Shown here piece after piece: positions 42,296-50,690 of a DNA stretch of 64,000 bases. The DNA lies in the NCBI GenBank assembly GCA_048594975.1, contig JBMDXQ010000027.1:139906-203905 (forward strand). The letters run 5' to 3'. Source of the stretch: JBMDXB01 sp048594975 (GTDB lineage: Bacteria; Acidobacteriota; Vicinamibacteria; Vicinamibacterales; 2-12-FULL-66-21). Made by a program: the position numbers and the translations under genes. The notes beneath the pieces are model-generated. The model made no database searches. It was given only the letters and a program-made list of their open reading frames with translations, and was not told the DNA's origin. The first letter of the stretch is position 1. Every line of letters begins with the position of its first letter.

Positions 42296-45247
42296 CTAAT
42301 ATAGATCGGTGACGGCGGCGACGCGTCGCTGCCACAGCCTGACCTCCTCAATCGAGAACTTGCTGCAACGGTTCGGCTCTGCGACGGCGATCTGGAGCGT
42401 GCTGATCGAACGGGCCAGCAGCCAGCGTGGCGATGCATCAAGGGGGACGGCCAGCTGACGCGCCGAGGTGAACCGCACGGTGGTCGCTGGCTGGACAGGC
42501 TCATCTCCTGGTGCCCATGCAACCTCGAGGGCAACATCGCTCGCCCCCGACAGGCACGTGAAACGAAACGTCAGCATGCCCGCGTCCTTTCCCCTCAATG
42601 GCGTGGTGGCCAAATCCCACGTGACCGCGGGCGCGCTTCCAGTCACGCGAGAGGGGTCGGGATCCGATGAGCCTGAAACGTCGAGTTGACTCACGGGCAC
42701 CACGAGTGATTCGAGCGTCGACCAGGAGGCTCCCCAGGATGCTGGCAGGCCGTATAGATTCCCCTGGCGAAACACAACATCGAGGAGTGATGCAGGATTC
42801 GAGAGGTCCGCAGTTTCACCGAAATGTTTGAACACGCGGTCGAGCCGATCGGGTTTTATGAGGAAGATCAGCTGGTCGATCTTCACAGGAACGAAGCGCC
42901 AGATCAGGTAGCGGTAAATCACATACGTGCGGTACGAAGGCGGCCCAGCGTCAAACAGCATCGGCTCGGGCCCAGCCAACACCACCGGAACCTTCTGTGC
43001 TTCGAGCGCCGCGACGGCGCGACGCTGCTGGCGGTCGTCGGGCAAGTTGTAAAGAGCGCCTGACTCGATCGGGATCCGACGCTCCAGGTAGAAATACTGC
43101 GCGTTGCGATTGGTCAGATCCAGGTACGTTTCATCGGGATCGAGCAGCACATCGAGAACAGCGTCGATCGCAAGCAGTCGCGAGAGATTGGCGGGCGGTA
43201 CGGCGGTCCGGTCCAACCGCGGAAGACCTCTGCGCGCCGCTTCGTTTACGTCAGCTGGTGCTGGCACGGTCTCGAAAGCCCGGGCCAGCACGGTGAAAAC
43301 CCTGATGGGTTCGATGACCGAGACGATCAACCCACTACCAGCCACAGTTATGGTGATGATCGCAGGCCACCGCTCCTTCCCCCACGCGACATACAGCAGA
43401 ACCGGCAGCAGGAGGGTCAACATCCAGATGCTGGCGAAGCCAAGGCGGCTGACCGTTCCCGGGTCGATTCGCCCCGCTGCTCGGTAGATGAACACGACCG
43501 CGAGCAACAGAATGGGTACGCCCACGAGCAGCAGAGGTCTGCGCCTCCCTCGGTTGCCACGTACCAGGGTCCAGATGATGAGGGCACCGCTGGCGCAGCC
43601 GACCGCCACCCATGACGTTCGTACGGCTTCCCAGAGCAACCAGTTCAAAGGTGTCGATCCCGTGGCGCTCAGACGCCAGTCCACTGCGTGGGCTGCGTCC
43701 CCCACGGCGGAGTGCTCAACCGCGTAACGCAATGCGCCCAGCACGACCAGCTCGGCCCGCGTGGTCCACCACGTGATGCAGACAAAAGCGGCCACGGCGC
43801 TGACAGCCTTGAGGAGCGGCAGCGGCTCCTGACGGCACGCTCGGACGAACCGCCAGGCGCTCAGTGGAAGCGTGGCGACAATGACAGCGGCACCTTGTGC
43901 GGGGGCGGCAACGAAGAGCACCGAGCCCGTCACTCCCCAAAGACAGAGCCACGACGTGCTCGACAGACGCGTGTACGTCGCCCAGAGGATCGAGAGACCT
44001 GCTGTGTTCAGGATGTCGATGTGACTGAGAGGGTTCGAGATCGGCATCATCAGGAACGCTCCGGCGGCCGGGAGCGGCCCGATGACCCGCGCGAGGCACG
44101 TGACTCCCAGGAGCAGAGCGCCGCCGGCCACGAGCGCATTCGCGGCAGTGACGTCAGCTGCCGTTCCCTCGTAAACAAGCGAGGCGATGCCGCCGTTGAT
44201 GTAGTTGATTAATCCCCGGGACGGGACGTAATCCCAGAACGGAACAGCACCGTGAGCGGCCATCGACCACCACGGCAACAGCAGCTCACCGGCGTGGTAA
44301 TCGTCGGTTTGGTAGTAGCTCACCCACGCCGGACCAAACTTCACGAAGAACAGGGCAGCCGCCAGGGCGGCAGGTGACAGGGCGGCGAGCGGTTCGGCGG
44401 CCGGTTCTCGCCGGCACCGGGGAAGTCGCCGTACGACATCAACCGTGCCGAGCGCCGTCAGGCCCAGCCCGATCGCCAGGATCGTCGCCGTCTCGTATGG
44501 GTACGTAATCGTCGTGCCGGATGCCCAAGGAGTGGGCATGACCATGAGGAACGCCCAGGGGAGGATCAGCTGGCACAGCGAAACGGCGACTTGGAGTCGC
44601 TGAGTGAGCCGTTTCTCGTCGCCCTGTGCTGCCCAAGCGCCCACCGTCAGGGCCGCGAGGCCGCCTGCTCCCGCGACGAACCAGGCTGGCGGGTGGCCGG
44701 TCCACACGAACGTCCCGCGAACGAGCGCCGCGAGTCGATTAGTGGCGAATGCCCCGATCAGCGCGGAGAGCGCGCCCAGTACACCCAGGAGCAGCAGGAT
44801 GGCGGCGACATCTCCGCGTGGGACATCTCCTGGCTGTGCCGTCCTCCGCCTGCTCGCCGCCAACATGAGAACGCAGGCAAGGGCAACTCCTCCGGCGGCC
44901 AACCAGACCACCTCGAATTGATAGCCCGGAGTCAGAACCAACGCCGTCACCCAAACGACCAACGGCAGGCTCATGTACGCGACGAGCGCGCGTCCGGTCC
45001 GCACCCCGTCGATGCCGAGCCGGGCCTCAACGCGGCGCTCCAGCACGATCAGCCCAATCCAGGCAGCCACGAAGCCCCCGAGGAAGCCTGCAAGTAGCGC
45101 GTAGTCCTGGTCCTTGCTCGCATTGCGCCAGGCGATGGCGCCTGCGGTGAACTGCACGTATCGTTCAGGGTCGGCTGCAGCGTAGTACGCCAATTCGGCT
45201 GTGCAAATCGCGACCGCGACTGCGGCCAGCCAGTAGGGCCAAGGCAT
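42296..45247 (-). CDS. Large polytopic membrane protein with C-terminal beta domain
   Basis: About 983 residues. Residues 1-640 hold about 15 membrane helices in two blocks, broken by a periplasmic loop with TDDYHAGELLLPWW and VPSRGLINYINGG, which resembles GT-C lipid-linked sugar transferases. The last 300 residues form a soluble domain rich in charged and beta residues. The role may be lipid-linked glycan transfer or polymerisation in this locus; no catalytic residues are proven. ATG at 45247; a TTG ten codons earlier (45277) gives MTDEPLPAP and is possible. Same direction and tight spacing to the STELLO-like gene. Confidence 0.7.
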   Translation of the reverse strand: MPWPYWLAAVAVAICTAELAYYAAADPERYVQFTAGAIAWRNASKDQDYALLAGFLGGFVAAWIGLIVLERRVEARLGIDGVRTGRALVAYMSLPLVVWVTALVLTPGYQFEVVWLAAGGVALACVLMLAASRRRTAQPGDVPRGDVAAILLLLGVLGALSALIGAFATNRLAALVRGTFVWTGHPPAWFVAGAGGLAALTVGAWAAQGDEKRLTQRLQVAVSLCQLILPWAFLMVMPTPWASGTTITYPYETATILAIGLGLTALGTVDVVRRLPRCRREPAAEPLAALSPAALAAALFFVKFGPAWVSYYQTDDYHAGELLLPWWSMAAHGAVPFWDYVPSRGLINYINGGIASLVYEGTAADVTAANALVAGGALLLGVTCLARVIGPLPAAGAFLMMPISNPLSHIDILNTAGLSILWATYTRLSSTSWLCLWGVTGSVLFVAAPAQGAAVIVATLPLSAWRFVRACRQEPLPLLKAVSAVAAFVCITWWTTRAELVVLGALRYAVEHSAVGDAAHAVDWRLSATGSTPLNWLLWEAVRTSWVAVGCASGALIIWTLVRGNRGRRRPLLLVGVPILLLAVVFIYRAAGRIDPGTVSRLGFASIWMLTLLLPVLLYVAWGKERWPAIITITVAGSGLIVSVIEPIRVFTVLARAFETVPAPADVNEAARRGLPRLDRTAVPPANLSRLLAIDAVLDVLLDPDETYLDLTNRNAQYFYLERRIPIESGALYNLPDDRQQRRAVAALEAQKVPVVLAGPEPMLFDAGPPSYRTYVIYRYLIWRFVPVKIDQLIFLIKPDRLDRVFKHFGETADLSNPASLLDVVFRQGNLYGLPASWGASWSTLESLVVPVSQLDVSGSSDPDPSRVTGSAPAVTWDLATTPLRGKDAGMLTFRFTCLSGASDVALEVAWAPGDEPVQPATTVRFTSARQLAVPLDASPRWLLARSISTLQIAVAEPNRCSKFSIEEVRLWQRRVAAVTDLY

Positions 45248-45405
45248 ACGAGGAGCTGGAAGTGGCTCGTCAGTCAAGCAGAGGGCAGTCTAACGTGAAC
45301 AACGAAACAGGCACCAGGCAGCCGGTGACAATCTGCCTGGCGCAGCGCTCGTGTGGAACGCGAAGCGGCGACTCGGAGTATCGGCAGCACGCATGATCAC
45401 CAACC

Positions 45406-46035
45406 ATGCGGCCGTCTTGCCTCGCTGTGATCATGGCCGTGATGCTGATGATGGTGCCGGGCGGGGACCTGCAGCCCGCCGCGCCGCGCCCTCTCCGCCC
45501 GATCGGCCATGCCGCCGTCATCTCTTTCCTGGTCGTCGCGGCCGGAACGATGGTGCAGGCGTTCGCGAGCACGGGGCCGCCGCCCTACGTCGGCCAGTCG
45601 GATCCGGTGCGCTTCTCGTTCAACCCCAGATACTCGATCTGGTCGCTCGAGGAATACGGCCGGCGCCGATCTCGCTTCGAGGCCGGTGGGCCGTGGAGAA
45701 GCCGGACGTGACGGCGGTGCGGCCGGATCCGGCAGGTGCGCCGCTGCGCGGCCTGCCGCAGCTCGAGGTCGTGGAACGGCGTCCGCTGCAGCTGCCGACC
45801 GAGGGCACGCCGACCGGGCTCGACTATGACCCGGCCACCGACAGGTTCCTCCTGACACGGCGTCTTCGTGACGGACGGCGCGCTCGGCAAGCTCGTGCGA
45901 CAGGCGATCGTCGATCCCCTCTTTTCCGTGGACCTCGGCCGGTTCGCCGGAGCGGCGTTCCTCGACGGCGGGCAGCGGCTGCTGGCCGTCAGCGAGAACA
46001 AGAGCTTCGTCGCGCGAAGCGGATGGGCCGCCTTG
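45406..46035 (+). pseudogene. Decayed membrane/propeller protein with two frameshifts
   Basis: Three adjacent pieces form one protein. Frame 1 gives a hydrophobic segment and SDPVRFSFNPRYSIWSLEEY (to about 45680); the next frame continues VEKPDVTAVRPDPAG, EVVERRPLQLPTEGTPTGLD and YDPATDRFLLTRR (to about 45855); then frame 1 resumes with VFVTDGALGKLVRQAIVD and FAGAAFLDGGQRLLAVSENK, fading near 46035. The text matches a single NHL/regucalcin-type secreted protein. Two frameshifts and loss of the 3' end mark a pseudogene. Confidence 0.75.
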
Positions 46036-46166
46036 ACGCTCACTGCGGGACTGTGGCGGGTTCAGGGCTGCCGATGCCGATTTGAACGCCGCGTGCTCAA
46101 AGGGCCTCGGTCAGCAGCGCCAGCCGGACGCGCACTGGTATGGTCGTGGAGGAGGCGTCTCCGGCA

Positions 46167-47192
46167 TCACCCGCCCGCGGCGGCGTCGCGGCGCTTGCGC
46201 ATCTCGACGTGGCGTCCGCCGTCGCGGTACCCCACCGAGTCCATCACCTGGTTGATCAGGAACACGCCGCGCCCGCTCGGCTTGAAGATGTTGGGCGGCG
46301 CCAGCGGATCGGGCAGGGCCGCCGGGTCGAACCCGGGCCCGGGATCGCGGATGACGATGACGATTTCCTGCGAGGCGTCGTAGGTCACGAGGCACTGGAC
46401 CTGCTTGGACGGGTCGTCGCGGCAGCCGTGCCGGATCGCGTTGATGAGCGCTTCGCGGACGGCGAGTTCGACACCGCTGACCTCGTTTTCGCTCCACCCC
46501 TTGTTGCGGAGCATCGTCTCCACCCCTTCGGAGACGCGGGGCACCGCGGCGGGATCGGCCGGGATGATCATGTTGAACTCGCAGGCCGCGCAGAGCGGGA
46601 CCAGCGCGCTCAGCTTGCCCACGCCGTCGAGCGCCTCGCGCAGCTCGGTCACCAGCCGGCGCTGCTCCTCCTCGGCACGGTCGCGCGCGGCAAGAGCGGA
46701 CTCGAGCTCGATCAGGTTCCGGCGCAGCTCGAGCTGCGCCTCCACCTGACGCCGCAACGCTTCGAGCGCCTCCGCCTGCTCGCCAGTGAGCGTACGCGGC
46801 ACGTGGTCGATGACGCACAGCGACCCGAGCGGCTGGCCCTCCCGCGCCGCCAGCGACGCTCCCGCATAGAACCGAATCTTGGGCTCGCCCGTCACCAGGG
46901 GGTTGTCGCGGAACCGATCGTCGGCAAGCGCGTCGGGGACCTGGAGGATCTCGCGCTGCTGCATCGCGTGGGCGCAGAACGAGACGCTGCGCGCGGTGCC
47001 GGCGAGCGACAGGCCCACCCGCGCCTTGAACCACTGGCGGTCCTTGTCGATGAGCGAGATGAGCGCAACCGGCGTCCCGCAGATCTGCGAGGCCAGCATG
47101 GCGAGGTCGTCGAACCGTTGCTCCGGCTCGGTATCGAGGATGCGGTAGCGGCCGAGCGCCGCCAGGCGTGCCGCTTCGTTGTCCGGCACCAT
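46167..47192 (-). CDS. GAF domain fused to an anti-sigma-type histidine-kinase-like ATPase
   Basis: About 341 residues. An N-terminal GAF domain (about 1-160: RLAALGRYRILDTEPEQRFD, ISLIDKDRQWFKARVGL, SFCAHAMQQREILQVPDA) is of the cyclic-nucleotide- or redox-sensing kind found before GGDEF and kinase modules. A short coiled coil follows (165-205), and the C-terminal HATPase_c domain (about 220-340) has GVELAVREALINAIRHG (N box) and DPGPGFDP (G1), as in RsbW/SpoIIAB anti-sigma kinases. It may control a sigma factor through a partner-switch. The GGGAGG site precedes the ATG at 47192. Confidence 0.88.
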   Translation of the reverse strand: MVPDNEAARLAALGRYRILDTEPEQRFDDLAMLASQICGTPVALISLIDKDRQWFKARVGLSLAGTARSVSFCAHAMQQREILQVPDALADDRFRDNPLVTGEPKIRFYAGASLAAREGQPLGSLCVIDHVPRTLTGEQAEALEALRRQVEAQLELRRNLIELESALAARDRAEEEQRRLVTELREALDGVGKLSALVPLCAACEFNMIIPADPAAVPRVSEGVETMLRNKGWSENEVSGVELAVREALINAIRHGCRDDPSKQVQCLVTYDASQEIVIVIRDPGPGFDPAALPDPLAPPNIFKPSGRGVFLINQVMDSVGYRDGGRHVEMRKRRDAAAGG

Positions 47193-47251
47193 CACGGCCT
47201 CCCGGGGTGGAAGGCCCTGATTATACGCGCCGAAGCCGCGCGAAGTGGTGG

Positions 47252-48097
47252 TCAACGGCCGGCATCATCGGCGCGGGGCTCAAACGCTCGACGAAACGGC
47301 CCGATGTAGCGCTGCTCCGGCGACCAGTCTGTAATCGCGAAGACGATCTCCTCGAACACGCCCTTGAATGGCCCGAACAGTGCTTCCTTGAAGGTACCGG
47401 CCATTATCGGAGCGTCGAGGCCAAACGCCCCGCAGCCCCAGGCGCCGAGGACGAGACGGCGCACGCGATGCTCGGCCGCGACCGCGAGCACCCTTGCCGT
47501 CCGCTTCTGCATGACCGCCGGGATCTCGCGCATCCGTTCCGGTGCCTGTTCTGCGACCGCGTAGCCGTTCACCGCCGCACAGGTGACGATCGCCAGCGTC
47601 CAGGGCTTCTCGAGAAGCTCGCCGGCGTCGTTCCTGAACACCGGCACGTCAGGCGAGTAGATGACCCAGTCCGTATACATCGCGTCCGCGGACCTGCGGT
47701 GACGGGCATACATCTCACGGCCGTCGAGTGCGGCGTACAGACCGGACGAGCGGGCTATGGACTCCTCCTGCGCCCGGGCCCCGGCAAGGAATCCCCCGCC
47801 CGGATGCGTGGCGGACGCGAAGTTGAGCGCCGCCGTACGCTCGTCGCGCGCGGCAAGACGTCGCCCTACGTCGAGCGTCGTGGCGTTCTCGACGGAGATG
47901 ATGGTGTCGGCTGCCGCCGGGCGTGGCTGCGGCACGTCGTGGGCCGGCGGGTATTCGATGGTGCCGCTTCTACACGACTCGAGGGCTCGGCTCAGATCAA
48001 CACGCTGGCCCGATGGGGCGGTGTACGCGCCTTCTCGAATGATCTCGACCGTCTCGAGCCCGAGCCGGGCGGCAAGGTCCCTGTTCATATGTGGCAT
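47252..48097 (-). CDS. TIGR02452-family poly(ADP-ribose) glycohydrolase
   Basis: About 281 residues of the bacterial PARG (macrodomain) family. The PARG catalytic signature GGGFLAGARAQEES (the GGG plus QEE, around residues 100-113) is intact; further marks are TLDVGRRLAARDERTAALNFASA and VLGAWGCGAFGLD, the macrodomain loop. The enzyme removes poly- or mono-ADP-ribose, or processes ADP-ribose conjugates. It lies 82 bases downstream of an ADP-ribosylglycohydrolase gene on the same strand, so both probably belong to one reversal pathway. Cytoplasmic. ATG at 48097 or 48088. Confidence 0.9.
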   Translation of the reverse strand: MPHMNRDLAARLGLETVEIIREGAYTAPSGQRVDLSRALESCRSGTIEYPPAHDVPQPRPAAADTIISVENATTLDVGRRLAARDERTAALNFASATHPGGGFLAGARAQEESIARSSGLYAALDGREMYARHRRSADAMYTDWVIYSPDVPVFRNDAGELLEKPWTLAIVTCAAVNGYAVAEQAPERMREIPAVMQKRTARVLAVAAEHRVRRLVLGAWGCGAFGLDAPIMAGTFKEALFGPFKGVFEEIVFAITDWSPEQRYIGPFRRAFEPRADDAGR

Positions 48098-48179
48098 GGT
48101 TACGAGGCCTCGTCAGGTATGCGAATCTGGATCGTGTGCGACCAGCGCAGCGGCGAGATTCAGCGGGCGCTTGAAGAGG

Positions 48180-49121
48180 TCAGGCTTCAGCTGGCCGGGC
48201 CCGCTCGAAGAGCGCCGTCGCGAGCGCGATGATCTCCTCGCGCCGCGCAATCTTCTCCCGCCACTCCGGCGGAATGCCGTCCACCGTGTAATAGGCGCCG
48301 GCGAGCTGGCCGTAGACGGCGCCGGTCGTGTCGGCGTCCTCGCCGAGGTTGACCGCGAGCAGCGCGCCCTCGCGGAAGTCGTTCGAGTTGTGGAACGCCC
48401 ACAGCGCCGCCTCGAGGGTGTGGACAACGAAGCCGGAGGCGCGGATCTCGTGGGCGCCTTTCGTCTTGTAGCTGCCGGCGGCGATGCGTGCGATGTCCGG
48501 TTCGAGCCGATCGGCCGACCAGTCCACTCCCTGCGGCGCGAACGCGGGTGCCAGCAGCTCGCGCTGGTCACGTCCCTGCAGCGCGCCGACCAGCAGAGCG
48601 GCGAAGTAGCGGCACGCGTCCACCGGCGCGCGCGCGCCGTGCGTCGTCTTCGAGCTCTCCGCGGCGAACCTGACCGCTTCCACGGGGTTCGCGGCATACC
48701 GCAAGGCGACCGGTGCGAGGCGCATCAGCGAGCCGTTCGCCTTCGCCTCCTGATCCGTGCTGCCGGAAATGGGGTTGCCGGTCTCCTGGTAGCGGCCCAG
48801 CGCGCGGGCGATGGTCGAGCCGATGTCGAAGCAGCGGCCATTGCTGCTCCAGTAGCCGTCCTCCCACCAGCGGACGTATCGCTGCATCTGGTCGGCGGGG
48901 TCGAACCCGCGTTCGACCAGGCTTTCCGCCAGGCACATCGCCATTGACGTGTCGTCGGTCCACTCGCCGGCCTGCAGCTCGAACGGGCCGCCGCCGACGA
49001 TGTCGTCGAGGTGGGTGAAGCGGCCGGGCCGCTTGAACTCGAGGGTCGTGCCGAGCGCGTCGCCGGCGGCGAGGCCGAGGAGTGCGCCCTGGTAGCGGCT
49101 CAGCAGCGTTCCTGGAGCCAT
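48180..49121 (-). CDS. ADP-ribosylglycohydrolase (ARH/DraG family)
   Basis: About 313 residues, all-alpha fold. The opening LSRYQGALLGLAAGDALGTT is diagnostic; metal-binding motifs are EWTDDTSMAMCLAES and NLGEDADTTGAVYGQLAGAY. Such enzymes cleave ADP-ribose from arginine, serine or nucleic acid, or from O-acetyl-ADP-ribose. The ATG at 49121 follows GGGAGG by eight bases; the longer frame to 49196 has no site. It is the head of a two-gene unit with the PARG-like gene, and a phosphatase and an ARPP-1 gene lie just upstream on the same strand, the context for which ARPP-1 is named. Confidence 0.93.
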   Translation of the reverse strand: MAPGTLLSRYQGALLGLAAGDALGTTLEFKRPGRFTHLDDIVGGGPFELQAGEWTDDTSMAMCLAESLVERGFDPADQMQRYVRWWEDGYWSSNGRCFDIGSTIARALGRYQETGNPISGSTDQEAKANGSLMRLAPVALRYAANPVEAVRFAAESSKTTHGARAPVDACRYFAALLVGALQGRDQRELLAPAFAPQGVDWSADRLEPDIARIAAGSYKTKGAHEIRASGFVVHTLEAALWAFHNSNDFREGALLAVNLGEDADTTGAVYGQLAGAYYTVDGIPPEWREKIARREEIIALATALFERARPAEA

Positions 49122-49300
49122 GTCGTGAACCTCCCGCTGTTCCTGGCTGTCGGGCCACCGCACCATCTCCTCGCACATCGGGATGCCAGCGGCCACATGG
49201 CAGACGCGTCCGGTGAACTGCCCGTCAGTTCGGGAAGGGGCACCGAGCCGCTCCGACCGCTGGCCACGATACCGCCGGTCTTTCCCGGCACTCCCCGTGC

Positions 49301-50032
49301 ATGGTGATCATGTCGGAGGTCGAGTTGGCCAAGAAAGTGAAGCGAAGGAAGGCAGTCATCCGTCGTTCGTCGAGAAGGAAAACAGTATCGGGCAAGCAGC
49401 GCAGCATCGCCCGCAGAAAGACCGCCGCCCGTGCGACCGCCACGCGGCAGCGCCGCAGGAAGCCCGCGCCCGGGCCTCCCTCCAGGCTGAAGACGGCCGT
49501 CACGGCCGCCCGTGGCGCTCTTGCCGGCGCCGCGGCTGCGGTCTCCTCGCGGCTGCCGGGCGCCGCGGCGGAGCCCGACGCCCTCGAGATCCTCGAGCGG
49601 GAGCATCGCCGCTTCGAAGAGTTGCTCGCCCAGGGGGAGGGGACCACGGAGCGGGCCAAGAAGGCGCGCCGGGAGGTGCTCGAGACGCTCGCGTCCGGGC
49701 TGAACGCGCACGAGGTGATGGAGGAAAAGGTCCTCTACCCCGCGCTGCAGTCGCATCCCGAAGCCCGGGACGTCGTTCTCGAGGGATACCAGGAGCATCA
49801 CGTCGCCGACCTCATCGTCAAGGAGCTCGAGGCCGTTGCCGCGGACGACGAGCAGTGGGCCGCGAAGTTCAAGGTGCTGAAGGAGAACATCGAGCACCAC
49901 ATCGAGGAGGAAGAGGGAGAGATGTTCCGCGCGGCGCGCGGAATCCTCTCGCGCGAAGAGCTCCGGGACATGGGAAGACAGATGCTCGCGCTGAAGCAGC
50001 CGCGCCCGACGCGCAGCCGGTCGCGAAAATGA
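49301..50032 (+). CDS. Hemerythrin-like protein with basic histone-H1-like N-terminal tail
   Basis: About 243 residues. The first ~85 residues are Lys/Arg/Ala/Pro-rich and resemble a bacterial H1-like tail (KKVKRRKAVIRRSSRRKTVS). Residues 93-230 are a hemerythrin/HHE four-helix domain: LEREHRRFEELL, NAHEVMEEKVLYPAL, YQEHHVADLIVKE and IEHHIEEEEGEMFRAA supply the His and Glu ligands of a di-iron site. Hemerythrins bind O2 or respond to NO or oxidative stress. The DNA-binding-like tail could place the iron centre near the nucleoid. ATG at 49301 or 49310. It is inserted between the two minus-strand ADP-ribose blocks. Confidence 0.85.
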   Translation: MVIMSEVELAKKVKRRKAVIRRSSRRKTVSGKQRSIARRKTAARATATRQRRRKPAPGPPSRLKTAVTAARGALAGAAAAVSSRLPGAAAEPDALEILEREHRRFEELLAQGEGTTERAKKARREVLETLASGLNAHEVMEEKVLYPALQSHPEARDVVLEGYQEHHVADLIVKELEAVAADDEQWAAKFKVLKENIEHHIEEEEGEMFRAARGILSREELRDMGRQMLALKQPRPTRSRSRK

Positions 50033-50056
50033 ACATGCCGGAGCCGTGGCCGCGCT

Positions 50057-50584
50057 TCAACACGGCTCCTGCGCCCACGCCCGGATGAACTCCCGCTGTT
50101 CTTCGGTCTCGGGCGACTGCCTGTAGCCGTCCGCCGTGGCGCGCCGCAGCCGGTTGATCTGCTCGATCGCATCGTCCGGCGAGAACCCCTGCTCGACCAG
50201 CCAGCATCCTGCCACCGTGCCGGTCCGGCCTATGCCTCCCCAGCAGTGGACGTAGACGGGCCGTCCCGCGTCGATGTCCTGGCGGATCGTGGCCAGGATG
50301 CGGACCATCTCCTCGCGCGTGGGGATGCCGAGGTCGCGGATCGCCACGCGCACGTATCGGCACTCGATCTGCCGCTGGCGCGCGAGCTCGGCGAGCAGAT
50401 CGTCGTAGGGCACGAGTTCGTCTCTTCTCTGGGTCAGGTCGATGAAGCTGCGGATGCCGGCGTCGAGGAAGCGTTCGAGCTTCCTGCGCGCGGCCGATTC
50501 GTGTTCCGCGCCGGGGTACTCGCCGGCGAGGAGCTGGTTGTCGAGGAGCCAGTAGGAATCCGGAATGGGTGCGGCGTGAGTCAT
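50057..50584 (-). CDS. Dual-specificity-type protein phosphatase
   Basis: About 175 residues with the cysteine phosphatase loop VYVHCWGGIGRTGTVAGCW (HCx5R, residues 115-125) and an Asp general acid in VRVAIRDLGIPTREE. Such rhodanese/DSP-fold enzymes dephosphorylate proteins, sugars or nucleotide derivatives; in ADP-ribose operons a 1''- or 2'-phosphate of ADP-ribose is a conceivable substrate. This gene and the ARPP-1 gene upstream of it are separated by a terminator-like hairpin. It converges with the hemerythrin gene. The start is a clear ATG. Confidence 0.9.
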   Translation of the reverse strand: MTHAAPIPDSYWLLDNQLLAGEYPGAEHESAARRKLERFLDAGIRSFIDLTQRRDELVPYDDLLAELARQRQIECRYVRVAIRDLGIPTREEMVRILATIRQDIDAGRPVYVHCWGGIGRTGTVAGCWLVEQGFSPDDAIEQINRLRRATADGYRQSPETEEQREFIRAWAQEPC

Positions 50585-50634
50585 GATCTCGCATTATCGC
50601 GCCAGTCGATAGACGGGCGGTCAGGTGGTCATGG

Positions 50635-50674
50635 AACGAGGACCGAACCTGGAGCCCGCCGGGCGGTCCTCGTT
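50635..50674. terminator. Terminator-like hairpin after the ARPP-1 gene
   Basis: AACGAGGACCG (50635-50645) pairs perfectly with CGGTCCTCGTT (50664-50674), just 16 bases after the ARPP-1 stop codon in the minus direction. The downstream side reads TTCCATG without a long U-tract, so it may pause or end transcription before the phosphatase gene. Confidence 0.5.
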
Positions 50675-50690
50675 AGATGAATACGCATCA

